Positions 43,845-52,591 of a DNA stretch of 64,000 nucleotides are shown in pieces; position 1 is the first letter of the stretch, and every line of letters begins with the position of its first letter. The DNA comes from Sphingopyxis sp. CCNWLW2 (GTDB taxonomy: Bacteria; Pseudomonadota; Alphaproteobacteria; Sphingomonadales; Sphingomonadaceae), in assembly GCF_037095755.1 (NCBI RefSeq), contig NZ_JBAWKJ010000001.1:1739001-1803000 (forward strand), read 5' to 3'. A program made the translations under genes and the position numbers. Below the pieces are notes generated by a model. That model made no database searches. It was not told the DNA's origin and saw only the letters and a program-made list of their open reading frames with translations.

Positions 43845-45329
43845 ATGCCTCGTCACGGCGTATATCCGCGCGACATCGTTCCGCCGCGCTCCAAATATTC
43901 CGACGCCGGCCGTTTTGGCCGCATGTTCGGCGAATTGCCGCCCTTTGCCGCAGACACCCCCGATGTCCGCGCCGCGCTGATCGAGATCGGCAAGGTCGGG
44001 GGCATCATGGATGCCAAAGACAATCTGACCAAGACCCCCGCCGAGCTGATCACCAACCCGGCACTGTCGGCAAAGAACAGCGACAATCCGACGTTGACCG
44101 CGGGCTTCACCTTCCTCGGCCAGTTCCTCGATCATGACATGACGTTCGATCCGACCTCCAGCCTCGAGCGGCAGGTCGATCCCGAACAGATCGCCAATTT
44201 CCGTACCCCCAGCTTCGGCCTCGACAATGTCTATGGCGCGGGGCCGGGTGGCAGTCCGCATCTCTATGACACGCAGGGCGGCAAGGGCGGTAAGTTCCTG
44301 ATCGAACCCACGGGCACGGCGAACAAGTTCGACGTGCCGCGCAACAGCCAGAAGGTCGCGCTGATCGCCGACCCGCGCGATGATGAAAATCTGATCATCG
44401 GCCAGCTTCAGGTCGCTTTCCTGAAGTTTCACAACGAGGTCGTCGACTATGTGAAGACCAAGATCAAGCTGACCGGTTCGGACGAGATTTTCGCCGAGGC
44501 GCAGCGGATCGTGCGCTGGCATTATCAGTGGATCATCGTCCACGAATTCCTGCGCAAGACGTGCGGCGACGCGGTGGTCGACGATGTGCTGACCAACGGC
44601 CGCAAATATTACAACTGGCACAACGAGCCCTATATCCCGGTCGAATTCTCGGTCGCGGCTTACCGCTTCGGGCACAGCCAGGTGCGGCCGTCGTACCGCG
44701 CGAACTTCACCGGCAACGGCGGCAATCCCTTCTTCGCGATGATCTTTACCCCGACGCCGTCGGATCCGAACGATCCCGACGATCTGTCGGGCGGTTGCCG
44801 CGCGCCGCGACGCTTCATCGACTGGCCGACCTTCTTCGATTTCAGCGACGGCAATGTGAAGCCGAACAAGAAGATCGATACGACGCTGTCGACCTCGCTG
44901 TTCCGCCTGCCGGGTTCGGTCGTGTCGAACCCCGATCCGAAATCGAACCCGGCCTCGCTCGCGCAGCGCAACCTGCTCCGCCACCTGACCTTCTCACTGC
45001 CGTCAGGACAGCGCGTAGCGCGAGCGATGAAGCTGCCCGAACTGTCGAAGGGCGACCTCGCCGATCTCAAGCCGCACGGTTTCGACGACCGGACGCCGCT
45101 GTGGTTCTATATATTGCGCGAGGCGCAGGCGACGCAGAATGGCGAGCGGCTGGGGCCGGTCGGCGCGCGCATCGTCACCGAAGTGTTCCTCGGGCTGCTG
45201 CAGGGCGACAAGGGATCCTATCTCTCGCAGGATCCCGAATGGCAGCCCTTTCTGCCGACGGTCGACGCGTCGAAGAAGGGCGACGATTTCCGGATGATCG
45301 ACCTGCTGCGCTTCGCCGAGGTCGCGTAA
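43845..45329 (+). CDS. Animal-type haem peroxidase family protein
   Basis: 494 residues from ATG 43845, which has AGGAGAG upstream; no signal peptide. FLGQFLDHDMTF (about 92-103) contains the distal histidine region with the calcium/haem-linking aspartate, and YRFGHSQVRP (about 270) the proximal histidine, the hallmarks of the peroxidase-cyclooxygenase superfamily. The catalytic arginine region is plausible within GRKYYNWHNE-AAYRFGH. Bacterial members are uncommon and usually of unknown substrate. Isolated gene followed by a strong hairpin. Confidence 0.87.
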   Translation: MPRHGVYPRDIVPPRSKYSDAGRFGRMFGELPPFAADTPDVRAALIEIGKVGGIMDAKDNLTKTPAELITNPALSAKNSDNPTLTAGFTFLGQFLDHDMTFDPTSSLERQVDPEQIANFRTPSFGLDNVYGAGPGGSPHLYDTQGGKGGKFLIEPTGTANKFDVPRNSQKVALIADPRDDENLIIGQLQVAFLKFHNEVVDYVKTKIKLTGSDEIFAEAQRIVRWHYQWIIVHEFLRKTCGDAVVDDVLTNGRKYYNWHNEPYIPVEFSVAAYRFGHSQVRPSYRANFTGNGGNPFFAMIFTPTPSDPNDPDDLSGGCRAPRRFIDWPTFFDFSDGNVKPNKKIDTTLSTSLFRLPGSVVSNPDPKSNPASLAQRNLLRHLTFSLPSGQRVARAMKLPELSKGDLADLKPHGFDDRTPLWFYILREAQATQNGERLGPVGARIVTEVFLGLLQGDKGSYLSQDPEWQPFLPTVDASKKGDDFRMIDLLRFAEVA

Positions 45330-45334
45330 TATTG

Positions 45335-45370
45335 TAACCGCCGGTGCTTCGAAGCGGGCGCCGGCGGTTA
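45335..45370. terminator. Probable bidirectional terminator between peroxidase and DUF1192 genes
   Basis: Ten-base stem TAACCGCCGG/CCGGCGGTTA with an inner GCTTC/GAAGC stem, lying between two convergent genes (stops at 45329 and 45374). T-rich sequence follows on the plus side (ACCCCTTTTTG after a short gap); the minus side has CAATATT. Confidence 0.65.
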
Positions 45371-45373
45371 TCC

Positions 45374-45571
45374 TCACCCCTTTTTGAACAACGCCTCGGC
45401 GGCCGCCTTCTGGCTCGTCGCGGCGCTGCGGTGCGCCTTGATGCGCTCGATCTCGGCTTCGAGGATTTCGATGCGTTCGCCCAGCTCGTCGACCGACAGC
45501 GGATCGAGCGGCTGCTTGATCAGTGCCGTCAGCACATCGTCGCGGCGGCGGGGAAGGTCGTCATCGTCCAT
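45374..45571 (-). CDS. DUF1192 family protein
   Basis: 65 residues. The arrangement DDDLPRR, PLDPLSVDELGERIEILEAEIERIKAH matches the short DUF1192 proteins common in alphaproteobacteria: an acidic start and a single amphipathic, probably coiled-coil helix (about 27-50). Function not established. Confidence 0.82.
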   Translation of the reverse strand: MDDDDLPRRRDDVLTALIKQPLDPLSVDELGERIEILEAEIERIKAHRSAATSQKAAAEALFKKG

Positions 45572-45689
45572 GGCGCATCCTCCTGGTCCCTAAGGTTAAA
45601 AGGCGCGCGACTGTTGACCCGTGTCGCGGCTCTGTCAATAAGGCGAGGCAGGGGGTAGGGGACGAAGGACCAGTGGGGGAATTAGCAGC

Positions 45690-46691
45690 GTGACCAGCGT
45701 GCCAGTAGAGATGACCGCCATCGCCATCAGTGCGCCGGGCGGGCCCGAGGTGCTACAACCGACAACGCGCCCGGTGCCCCAGCCCGGAGCGGGCGAGGTG
45801 CTGATCCGCGTTGCCGCGGCGGGGGTGAACCGCCCCGACGTGCTCCAGCGCATGGGCTTTTATCCGCCGCCGCCGGGCGCGTCGGACCTGCCGGGGCTCG
45901 AAATCGCGGGGACGATCGTCGCGGTTGGCCTGGGAGGCGATTCCGAGCTTCTGGGGCAGGCGGTGTGCGCGCTCGTCGCGGGCGGCGGCTATGCCGAATA
46001 TTGCATCGCGCCCGCCGGAAGCTGCCTGCCGGTGCCGAAGGGCTTTTCGATGGAAGAGGCCGCGGCGCTGCCCGAGACCGTCTTCACCGTCTGGCACAAT
46101 CTGTTTGAGCGCGGCTATGTGCGCGACGGCGAGACCGTGCTCGTCCACGGCGGCACCAGCGGCATCGGAACGACCGCGATCGGCCTCTGCAAATTGTTCG
46201 ACATCAAGATCATCGTGACGTGCGGCAGCGCCGATAAATGCGCCGCCGCGACCACGCTCGGAGCCGATTTGGCGATCGATTATTCGTCCGAGGATTATGT
46301 CGAGGCGGTGAAGGCCTTCACCGGCGGCAAGGGCGTCAATGTCGTGCTCGACATGGTCGGCGGCGACTATCTGCCGCGCAATCTCGCTTGTCTCGCCGAG
46401 GATGGGCGCCATGTCACCATCGCGTTCCAGCGCGGCGCGAAGGTCGAATTCGACATCGCCGATGTGATGCGCCGCCGGCTGACGCTGACCGGCTCGACGC
46501 TTCGCGCCCGCAGCGCCGATTTCAAAGCGGCGCTGGCGGACGAAATCCATGGCACGCTCTGGCAGCGGCTCGCCGAAGGTGGTTGGAAGCCCGCGATGGA
46601 CCAGGCGTTCCCGCTCGCCGAAGCCGCTGCCGCGCACGCGCGGATGCAGGCGGGCGAGCATGTGGGGAAGATCGTGCTCCGCGTGGGATGA
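45690..46691 (+). CDS. NAD(P)H-quinone oxidoreductase (zinc-less MDR, PIG3-like)
   Basis: 333 residues from GTG 45690 (GGGGGAA eight bases upstream); ATG 45711 is the alternative. The quinone-oxidoreductase pattern of the medium-chain dehydrogenase superfamily is complete: AAGVNRPDVLQR, GLEIAGTI, and the NADPH-binding GGTSGIGTTAIGL (about 150-162). No catalytic zinc cysteines. It should reduce quinones one or two electrons at a time. No operon partner evident. Confidence 0.88.
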   Translation: MTSVPVEMTAIAISAPGGPEVLQPTTRPVPQPGAGEVLIRVAAAGVNRPDVLQRMGFYPPPPGASDLPGLEIAGTIVAVGLGGDSELLGQAVCALVAGGGYAEYCIAPAGSCLPVPKGFSMEEAAALPETVFTVWHNLFERGYVRDGETVLVHGGTSGIGTTAIGLCKLFDIKIIVTCGSADKCAAATTLGADLAIDYSSEDYVEAVKAFTGGKGVNVVLDMVGGDYLPRNLACLAEDGRHVTIAFQRGAKVEFDIADVMRRRLTLTGSTLRARSADFKAALADEIHGTLWQRLAEGGWKPAMDQAFPLAEAAAAHARMQAGEHVGKIVLRVG

Positions 46692-46763
46692 ACCGAGGGA
46701 ACATTCGATAAGGATCGGCGGTTGAGCGAGCGGGGGCCAATCAAAAGAGGATGATCTCTCCTA

Positions 46764-47330
46764 ATGAAGATGCGTAGTTTGTTGCTTCCCGCCACCGCTC
46801 TCTCCTTTGCCCTTGCGGCCTGTTCCGGGCCCGCCGAAACCGAAAAAACCCCGACCGCATCCTATGACGGTGACGTCGTGCCCGAGGGCAGGGCGGCCGA
46901 ACCCGCCGTGCCCGCGATCAAGCCCGTCGACATCCCGACGCGCGGCGGCGACGGATCGCCGATCGAACTGGCGGCGCTCACCGAAGCCGACGTCAGCGGC
47001 GCCAAGCTCAAGGGCGAACTCGCGTGCAGCTTCGCCGCCGACGAAGCCGCGCAACCGATCCTTCATGCGCAGGGCGACGTCGCCTCGGCGGACCCGTCGC
47101 GCGGCATCGTGAAGGTCGGCGATACGATCGAGGCCGTGTCGGCGAACGGCGGCTTCGATGCGATGGCAAAGGGCACCAAATTCTTCAGCAAGGGCGTGCA
47201 GCTCCGCGTCGCGCTGGTCGGACCGGCGCCCGGCGGCGGCGAATCGCCGCCGCGTCCCGCGACGCTGACCGCCGACCGCGCCGACGGCGCGCAGCGCGTC
47301 TTCGCAGGGCTGTGGCGCTGCGGTCCGTAA
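46764..47330 (+). CDS. Hypothetical lipoprotein
   Basis: 188 residues. Leader MKMRSLLLPATALSFALAAC ends in lipobox LAAC with Cys20. A proline/acidic linker (about 25-60) leads into a domain of about 120 residues with two cysteines (ELACSF and LWRCGP) that could pair. No family recognised. ATG 46764 has a weak GAGGA about ten bases upstream. Confidence 0.72.
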   Translation: MKMRSLLLPATALSFALAACSGPAETEKTPTASYDGDVVPEGRAAEPAVPAIKPVDIPTRGGDGSPIELAALTEADVSGAKLKGELACSFAADEAAQPILHAQGDVASADPSRGIVKVGDTIEAVSANGGFDAMAKGTKFFSKGVQLRVALVGPAPGGGESPPRPATLTADRADGAQRVFAGLWRCGP

Positions 47331-47407
47331 CCGCCGCTTGCGGGCACCGCGCGCACGCCGCATAGAGGCGTCGCCGCGGTGTCGGGAGACGGCGGCGTTT
47401 CATTACG

Positions 47408-48040
47408 ATGGGGGCTGCAATGGGCGACAGGCCGATCCTTCACGAATATGCCGCGAGCGGCAATTGCTACAAAATCCGCCTGACCGCGGCGCTGCTCGAC
47501 TGTCCGATCGAACGACGCGAATATGACATTATGAAGGGCGAGACGCGCACGCCCGACTTCCTCGCGAACGTCAACGCCAATGGCCGCATCCCGGTGCTGC
47601 AGGTCGGCGACAAATTCTTGCCCGAAAGCAATGCCGCCTGCTTCTGGCTCGCCGACGGGACGCACCTCATCCCCTATGACCGGTTCGAACGCGCCGACAT
47701 GCTGCACTGGATGTTCTTCGAACAATATAATCACGAACCCAATGTCGCGACCTTGCGGTTCTGGATGAAGTGGATCGGCGAGGCGAATTTCACCGAACTC
47801 CAGCGCGCGCAGGTGCCGGCGAAGCAGGCGGCAGGCGCCGCGGCGCTGCAGCTGATGAACGACCATCTGGCGGCGCACGACTGGTTCGCCGGGCAGGACC
47901 TCTCGCTCGCCGACATCGCGCTCTATGCCTATACGCATGTCGCCGAGGAGGGCGGGTGCTTCGCACTGTCCGATTATCCGGCGGTGCAACGCTGGCTGGC
48001 GCGGGTCGAGGCCGAGCCCGGCTATATCAGGATGGGATAG
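47408..48040 (+). CDS. Glutathione S-transferase family protein
   Basis: About 210 residues. The thioredoxin-like N-terminal domain has ASGNCYKIRL and the cis-proline segment NANGRIPVL followed by LPESNAACFWLA (the ES motif that binds the glutathione glutamyl group). The all-helical C-terminal domain has the N-cap box QDLSLADIALYAY. ATG 47420 (five residues in), with GGGGG five bases before it, may be the real start. Substrate unknown. It converges with the azoreductase gene with three bases between stops. Confidence 0.88.
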   Translation: MGAAMGDRPILHEYAASGNCYKIRLTAALLDCPIERREYDIMKGETRTPDFLANVNANGRIPVLQVGDKFLPESNAACFWLADGTHLIPYDRFERADMLHWMFFEQYNHEPNVATLRFWMKWIGEANFTELQRAQVPAKQAAGAAALQLMNDHLAAHDWFAGQDLSLADIALYAYTHVAEEGGCFALSDYPAVQRWLARVEAEPGYIRMG

Positions 48041-48043
48041 GGG

Positions 48044-48793
48044 TCAGGCCGCCACGCACTCTTCCAGATCGGCAACCAGCCGGTCGACCAGCGCATCGAC
48101 GCGGCTTTCCGCGGCGGCGATCGATTGGGCGAGGCGTTCGTCGGCGAACTCGTCAAATTCGACCGCGATCGAATCGGTGTCGCGAAGCCCGATATAGGCG
48201 AGCGGCGCTTTCAGGCCGGCCTCGACGAAATTGACGTCGGCCTGGCGACCGCCCGGATCATAACCATAATCGCCGCGCGCGCCGAGGATGACCAGCCGCT
48301 TGCCGGGGGGCAGCATCGGCCAATAGGGCTCGCCCGCCCGCCCGCGGTCGAAGCCGAACGTGACGCCGACACGAACGATCTTGTCGAGCCACGCCTTCAG
48401 CGGTGCCGGCATGCCGAAATTATACATGGGCGCCCCGACGACGACGAGGTCCGCAGCGATCAGTTCGGCGACCAGATGGTCGCTTTCGGCCAGCCGCGCG
48501 CGCTGTTCGTCGCTGCGCCGGCCGGGCGGGGAGAAAGCGGCGGCGATCCATTCGGCGTCGACATGCGACGGCGGAGCGAGGCCGACGTCGCGATAGACGA
48601 TCTCATCCTGCGGCCGTGCGATCGACCAACGGCGCACGAGGCGTTCGCTCAACCGCCGGCTGTGCGAACCGTGCCGGTCCTGACCCGAAAGGCCGGGCCG
48701 GGCGCTGGAATCGATGTGGAGTATACGCAAGGGCGATGTTGCAGGGGAGTTCATAGAAGAGTCCAGTTCATTTAACGAGGTGACTGGACGCAT
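48044..48793 (-). CDS. azoR: FMN-dependent NADH-azoreductase/quinone reductase
   Basis: 249 residues from ATG 48793 (ribosome site GGGGA), or 236 from ATG 48754, just before the first strand LRILHIDSS. The flavodoxin-like fold shows SARPG..S.S (phosphate loop), VGAPMYNFGMPAPLKAWLDKIVRVG and GARGDYG, the AzoR pattern. The enzyme reduces quinones and azo bonds with NADH. The divergent LysR gene probably regulates it, as in similar quinone-responsive pairs. Confidence 0.85.
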   Translation of the reverse strand: MRPVTSLNELDSSMNSPATSPLRILHIDSSARPGLSGQDRHGSHSRRLSERLVRRWSIARPQDEIVYRDVGLAPPSHVDAEWIAAAFSPPGRRSDEQRARLAESDHLVAELIAADLVVVGAPMYNFGMPAPLKAWLDKIVRVGVTFGFDRGRAGEPYWPMLPPGKRLVILGARGDYGYDPGGRQADVNFVEAGLKAPLAYIGLRDTDSIAVEFDEFADERLAQSIAAAESRVDALVDRLVADLEECVAA

Positions 48794-48808
48794 ATATTCC
48801 CCTATAAT
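48780..48808 (+). promoter_or_regulatory. Candidate sigma-70 promoter of the LysR gene, with inverted repeat
   Basis: GTGACT (48780-48785), 17 bases, then a perfect TATAAT (48803-48808) would give a 5' leader of about 24 bases before ATG 48839. An inverted pair ATATTC (48794-48799) and GAATAT (48825-48830) brackets the -10 and could be the LysR binding site. Confidence 0.45.
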
Positions 48809-48838
48809 TTTGGTAGTCGAACGCGAATATCTCAGCTG

Positions 48839-49780
48839 ATGGATCGATTTTACTCATCTATGACACGGAATCGGAAACTGCCGCCGCTCGCGACGTTGCG
48901 CGCCTTCGAGGCCGCGGCGCGCCATCTCAGTTTTCGAAAGGCCGCGGGCGAGCTGGGAGTGACGCCGACGGCGATCAGCCACCAGATTCGTCTGCTGGAG
49001 GATGTGCTGGGGCTCGCGTTGTTCACGCGCCGCGTGCGGCAGGTCGCGCTGACCGAAGCGGGCGAGCGACTATATCCGACGTTGCGCGACGGATTCGATG
49101 CATTCGACCGGACGCTCGCCGATCTCGCTCCGGAGTCCCGGCGTGCGGCGGTGACATTGACCGCGACGATCCAGTTTACGGCACGCAGGCTGCTGCCCGC
49201 GCTCGGCTCGTTTCGCGAACGCTTTCCCGATTTCGACCTGCGGCTGCATTCCTCGAACGAGGCGGTCGATCTGGCTGCGGGACTGGCCGATGTCGCGGTT
49301 CGTTATGGTCGCGGGCCCTTTGACGGGCTGGTCAGCCGACCGCTTTTTTCGGAACGCTTCGGATTGCTTTGCAGCCCGAAGCTCGGTCTCACCGGGCCAG
49401 AGGATCTCGCGCGCGCCACCTTGCTGCACGTCGACTGGTGCCAGCCCGCCAACGCGTCGGACTGGCGGCGGTGGGCGCGGATTGCCGGGATGGAGGGGCT
49501 GGCCGTCGATGAAGGGCCGCGTTTCAGTTCGGACGATCACGCCTTGCAGGCGGCGGTCGCGGGGCATGGCGTGGCGATCGGCAGCCTGATCCTCGCCCGG
49601 CCCGAGATCGATGCGGGGCTGCTGGTCCATCCCTTCGGCCCGGTCATCGAAGGCGAGAGCTACCATATGCTTGCGACCCCCGCGAACATGGCCTGTGCCG
49701 ACGTGCGGGCGGTTTGCGCGTGGCTCGTCGAATCTGTCGCGGGCTTCGCCGCCGGCGACCACCTCTTGCCCGCAGCCTAA
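48839..49780 (+). CDS. LysR-family transcriptional regulator (GcvA-like)
   Basis: 313 residues; an internal ATG six codons in is possible. The winged helix-turn-helix is at about residues 12-70: PPLATLRAFEAAARHLSF, AAGELGVTPTAISHQIRLLE, LFTRRVR. The rest is a type 2 periplasmic-binding-like effector domain. The LxTLRAFEAAAR start is typical of the GcvA/AmpR branch. Divergent from azoR, which it likely controls. A strong terminator follows. Confidence 0.92.
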   Translation: MDRFYSSMTRNRKLPPLATLRAFEAAARHLSFRKAAGELGVTPTAISHQIRLLEDVLGLALFTRRVRQVALTEAGERLYPTLRDGFDAFDRTLADLAPESRRAAVTLTATIQFTARRLLPALGSFRERFPDFDLRLHSSNEAVDLAAGLADVAVRYGRGPFDGLVSRPLFSERFGLLCSPKLGLTGPEDLARATLLHVDWCQPANASDWRRWARIAGMEGLAVDEGPRFSSDDHALQAAVAGHGVAIGSLILARPEIDAGLLVHPFGPVIEGESYHMLATPANMACADVRAVCAWLVESVAGFAAGDHLLPAA

Positions 49781-49805
49781 AACAGGTCTACATCAGCCAC
49801 CGAAC

Positions 49806-49827
49806 GGCCGCCCCGCGAGGGGCGGCC
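49806..49827 (+). terminator. Intrinsic terminator of the LysR gene
   Basis: Perfect nine-base stem GGCCGCCCC/GGGGCGGCC with a GCGA tetraloop, 26 bases past the stop, followed by CTTATTATTTCC. It also separates trcR from the upstream gene. Confidence 0.85.
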
Positions 49828-49857
49828 CTTATTATTTCCGCTTGGAGAGTTTCCGTC

Positions 49858-50520
49858 ATGGCCAACGCCGATGCCACCCCGCTGATGCCGCACGCGACCG
49901 CCGCCTGGCTGGTCGACAACACCGGCCTCACCTTTGTCCAGATCGCCGAATATTGCGGCATCCACATCCTCGAAGTGCAGGCGATCGCCGACGAGACCGC
50001 CGCGACCAAATATACCGGCCGCGACCCCGTCCGCGCACACGAACTGTCGATGGAAGAAATCGAAAAGGGTCAGAAGGACCCGAACTACAAGCTCAAGATG
50101 AGCAAGCAGGCGCAGGACACGATCCGCCGCACCCGCGGCCCGCGCTACACCCCGGTCAGCAAGCGCCAGGACAAGCCCGACGGCATCGCCTGGATCCTCA
50201 AGAACCATCCCGAAGTGTCGGACGGCGCGATCGGCAAGCTGATCGGCACCACGCGCAACACGATCGGCGCGATCCGCGACCGCAGCCACTGGAACAGCGC
50301 GAACATCGTGCCCAAGGATCCGGTGACGCTCGGCCTCTGCTCGCAGCGCGAGCTTGATGCGCTCGTCGCCAAGGCGGCGAAGAAGGCGGGCATCAAGGCG
50401 CCCGAGGACAGCCGCTTCGAAGGCGACCGCGAAGCGTTGCTCGAAGAGCTGCGCGCCGAACGCACCGCCGCGAACGAAGCGCGCGCCGCCGAGGAAGCCG
50501 AAGCCGACGGCGAAGCCTGA
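49858..50520 (+). CDS. trcR: DUF1013 cell-cycle regulator TrcR
   Basis: 220 residues from ATG 49858 (GGAG nine bases upstream). The conserved opening LMPHATAAWLVDNTGLTFVQIAEYCGIH and DETAATKYTGRDPV are the hallmark of DUF1013, an alphaproteobacterial family whose members are annotated as cell-cycle transcription regulators. Two helix-turn-helix-like segments are apparent (about 14-40, and SDGAIGKLIGTTRNTIGAIRD at about 120-140). An acidic, alanine-rich tail ends the protein. The next gene starts four bases past the stop. Confidence 0.88.
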   Translation: MANADATPLMPHATAAWLVDNTGLTFVQIAEYCGIHILEVQAIADETAATKYTGRDPVRAHELSMEEIEKGQKDPNYKLKMSKQAQDTIRRTRGPRYTPVSKRQDKPDGIAWILKNHPEVSDGAIGKLIGTTRNTIGAIRDRSHWNSANIVPKDPVTLGLCSQRELDALVAKAAKKAGIKAPEDSRFEGDREALLEELRAERTAANEARAAEEAEADGEA

Positions 50521-50524
50521 CCGC

Positions 50525-51649
50525 ATGTCGGGCGGCGACGAGGACAATATCCCGGCGGCCAGCGGTTCGCCGGATGCTTCGCTGACCCAGGACGACAGCT
50601 TTACCGCGACGAGCCATGCGGGCCTCACCTATCCGTGGGGCGAAGCCGCTCCCGGACCGGGCGAGACGATCCGCATCGCGAACGGGATCAGCTGGGCGCG
50701 CATCCCGATGCCGGGGTCGCTTGGCCATATCAATAGCTGGCTGCTCGACGATGGCGATGGCGTTGCCGTCGTCGATACCGGCATCTGCCTGACGATGTGC
50801 TCCGATGCGTGGAAGGCGCTCTATGTCGGCGCGCTGAAGGACAAGCGCATCACGCGCGTCATCGGCACGCACCTCCACCCCGACCATATCGGCCTCGCCG
50901 GCTGGATCGCGAAGAAGCAGGACGTCAAACTGTGGATGACGCGCGGCGAGATGCTCACCGCGCGCGCGATCGTCGCCGATTCGTCCGACACCGCCCCCGA
51001 CGAGGTGCTGACGCAGTCGCGTGCCGCGGGCTGGGACGAAGCGGCGATCGAGGCACAGCGCTCGCGCGGCTGGAACATGTTCCAGCGCATGATCTTTACG
51101 CTGCCGCGTTCCTATGTGCGGATCGCGGATGGCGAGACGCTCGACATGGGCGCGCACCGGTGGCGCGTCGTCACCGGGTCGGGGCACAGCCCCGAACATG
51201 CGTGCCTGTGGAACGAGCGTGAGGGCGTGCTCGTCTCGGGCGACCAGGTGCTGCCGCGGATCAGCTCGAACGTCTCGGTCAACATCACCGAACCCGACGC
51301 CGATCCCTTGGGCGAATGGCTGGCGTCGATCGACAAGCTGCTCGCGACGGTGCCCGCCGATGTCGTCACCTGCCCCGCGCATGGCGAGCCGTTCAAGGGG
51401 CTGCACGTCCGCCTCATGGCGCTGCGCGACGAGCATCGCATGCGGCTCTACAACCTCGCAGAAGCTGCGGCGAAGGCGCCGATGCGCGCGGTCGACAGTT
51501 TTCCGCTGCTGTTCAATCGCCCGATCGGCGAGCATAATCAGGGACTCGCGACGGGCGAAGCGCTTGCGCATCTGAAGCGGCTCGAGGTCGAAGGGCGCGT
51601 GCAGCGCGAGGACCGCGACGGCGTGTGGTGGTATCACGGCGTAGCCTGA
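50525..51649 (+). CDS. Metallo-beta-lactamase-fold hydrolase
   Basis: 374 residues from ATG 50525. The metal site THLHPDHIGLAG (about 118-129) is a full HxHxDH motif, with later histidines in GSGHSPEH and CPAHGEP, and SGDQVLP supplying the bridging aspartate. A C-terminal helical part (LALRDEHRMRLYNL; GEALAHLKRLEVEGRVQRE) looks like the winged-helix extension of LACTB2-like thioesterase/ribonuclease proteins. It could be an acyl-CoA thioesterase, glyoxalase or nuclease. Tightly linked to trcR and the next gene. Confidence 0.85.
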   Translation: MSGGDEDNIPAASGSPDASLTQDDSFTATSHAGLTYPWGEAAPGPGETIRIANGISWARIPMPGSLGHINSWLLDDGDGVAVVDTGICLTMCSDAWKALYVGALKDKRITRVIGTHLHPDHIGLAGWIAKKQDVKLWMTRGEMLTARAIVADSSDTAPDEVLTQSRAAGWDEAAIEAQRSRGWNMFQRMIFTLPRSYVRIADGETLDMGAHRWRVVTGSGHSPEHACLWNEREGVLVSGDQVLPRISSNVSVNITEPDADPLGEWLASIDKLLATVPADVVTCPAHGEPFKGLHVRLMALRDEHRMRLYNLAEAAAKAPMRAVDSFPLLFNRPIGEHNQGLATGEALAHLKRLEVEGRVQREDRDGVWWYHGVA

Positions 51650-52584
51650 TGCGCGGTCTGATGGCGATCCTGTTGGCTACCGCGACGGTGGCATCGCCCG
51701 CCGCGTGGGCGGCCGAGCCGCTGGCTACCGATCAGGCGAATGACGAAATCGTCGTCACGGCGCGCCGGTCGGGCGCGCCGATGTGGACGATCCAGACACG
51801 GACCGGGGTCGTCATCCTCGTCGGCGAGATCGCGGCGGTTCCGAAAGCGACGCCGTGGCGTCCCGAGCGGCTCGAAGGCGCGACCGACCGGGCGCAGCGC
51901 GTCATCCTCGGCACCAAGGCGAAGGTGTCGCCGGGCGACATCTTGCGGCTGATCTTCAAGGGCGGCGGACTCACTAAATTGCCGAAGGCGCGCGTCGCCG
52001 CCGACTATCTCGACGCGCGCCAGATGCAGCGGCTCCACGCGCTCGAAACGCGGTTCGATCAGGATTATGCGCGCGCGAATTTCCTGATGACGGCGTTCGA
52101 CCTGCTGTCGAAGCGGCTCGCCTTCAACAAGGACAGCGCCGACGACGCGTCCGACGTCGTGCGCAAGGCGGCGCGCCAGTCGAAAATTCCGACCCAGCCC
52201 GTCGGCGAGGTGCGCGGCGAGGATATGCTAGACAATCTGTTCGCCGCGGCGCCCGAAACGCATATCGCATGCCTCGAAGCCGCGATGGCGGCGACCGAGG
52301 CGAGCGGCGATGTGGTGACCGATCGCGGCCGCGCGTGGACCGAATTCGACGTCCCCGCGGTGATGGCGAGCCCGCTCGAGGAGGCGCTCGGGCGCTGCTG
52401 GCCATGGACGAACGACAGCTTCGGCCCAGCGCTGCGCCAGACCTGGGTTGGCGCGATCCGCGACGCGACGGCGCAGCCCGGCGTGACGCTGGCGGTGGTT
52501 CCGCTGCGCATATTGGCCGAAAAGGACGGCGTGCTCGACCAGCTCAAGTTGCAGGGCCTGCCGATCGCCGGCCCCGCCTGGTAG
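51649..52584 (+). CDS. TraB/GumN family exported protein
   Basis: 311 residues from ATG 51649, sharing one base with the upstream stop (TGATG). A leader ends near AAWAAEPL. The mature part matches the TraB/GumN group loosely: WTI.T..G.VILVGEI near the start, a second LVxVVPLRILAEKDGVLDQLKLQGLPI at the end that corresponds to the family's closing motif. Fold relatives are proposed metal-dependent proteases or hydrolases; the function here is unknown. The expected GTxH histidine of active members is not obvious (VGEI instead), so it may be inactive. Confidence 0.68.
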   Translation: MRGLMAILLATATVASPAAWAAEPLATDQANDEIVVTARRSGAPMWTIQTRTGVVILVGEIAAVPKATPWRPERLEGATDRAQRVILGTKAKVSPGDILRLIFKGGGLTKLPKARVAADYLDARQMQRLHALETRFDQDYARANFLMTAFDLLSKRLAFNKDSADDASDVVRKAARQSKIPTQPVGEVRGEDMLDNLFAAAPETHIACLEAAMAATEASGDVVTDRGRAWTEFDVPAVMASPLEEALGRCWPWTNDSFGPALRQTWVGAIRDATAQPGVTLAVVPLRILAEKDGVLDQLKLQGLPIAGPAW

Positions 52585-52591
52585 CCACGGC

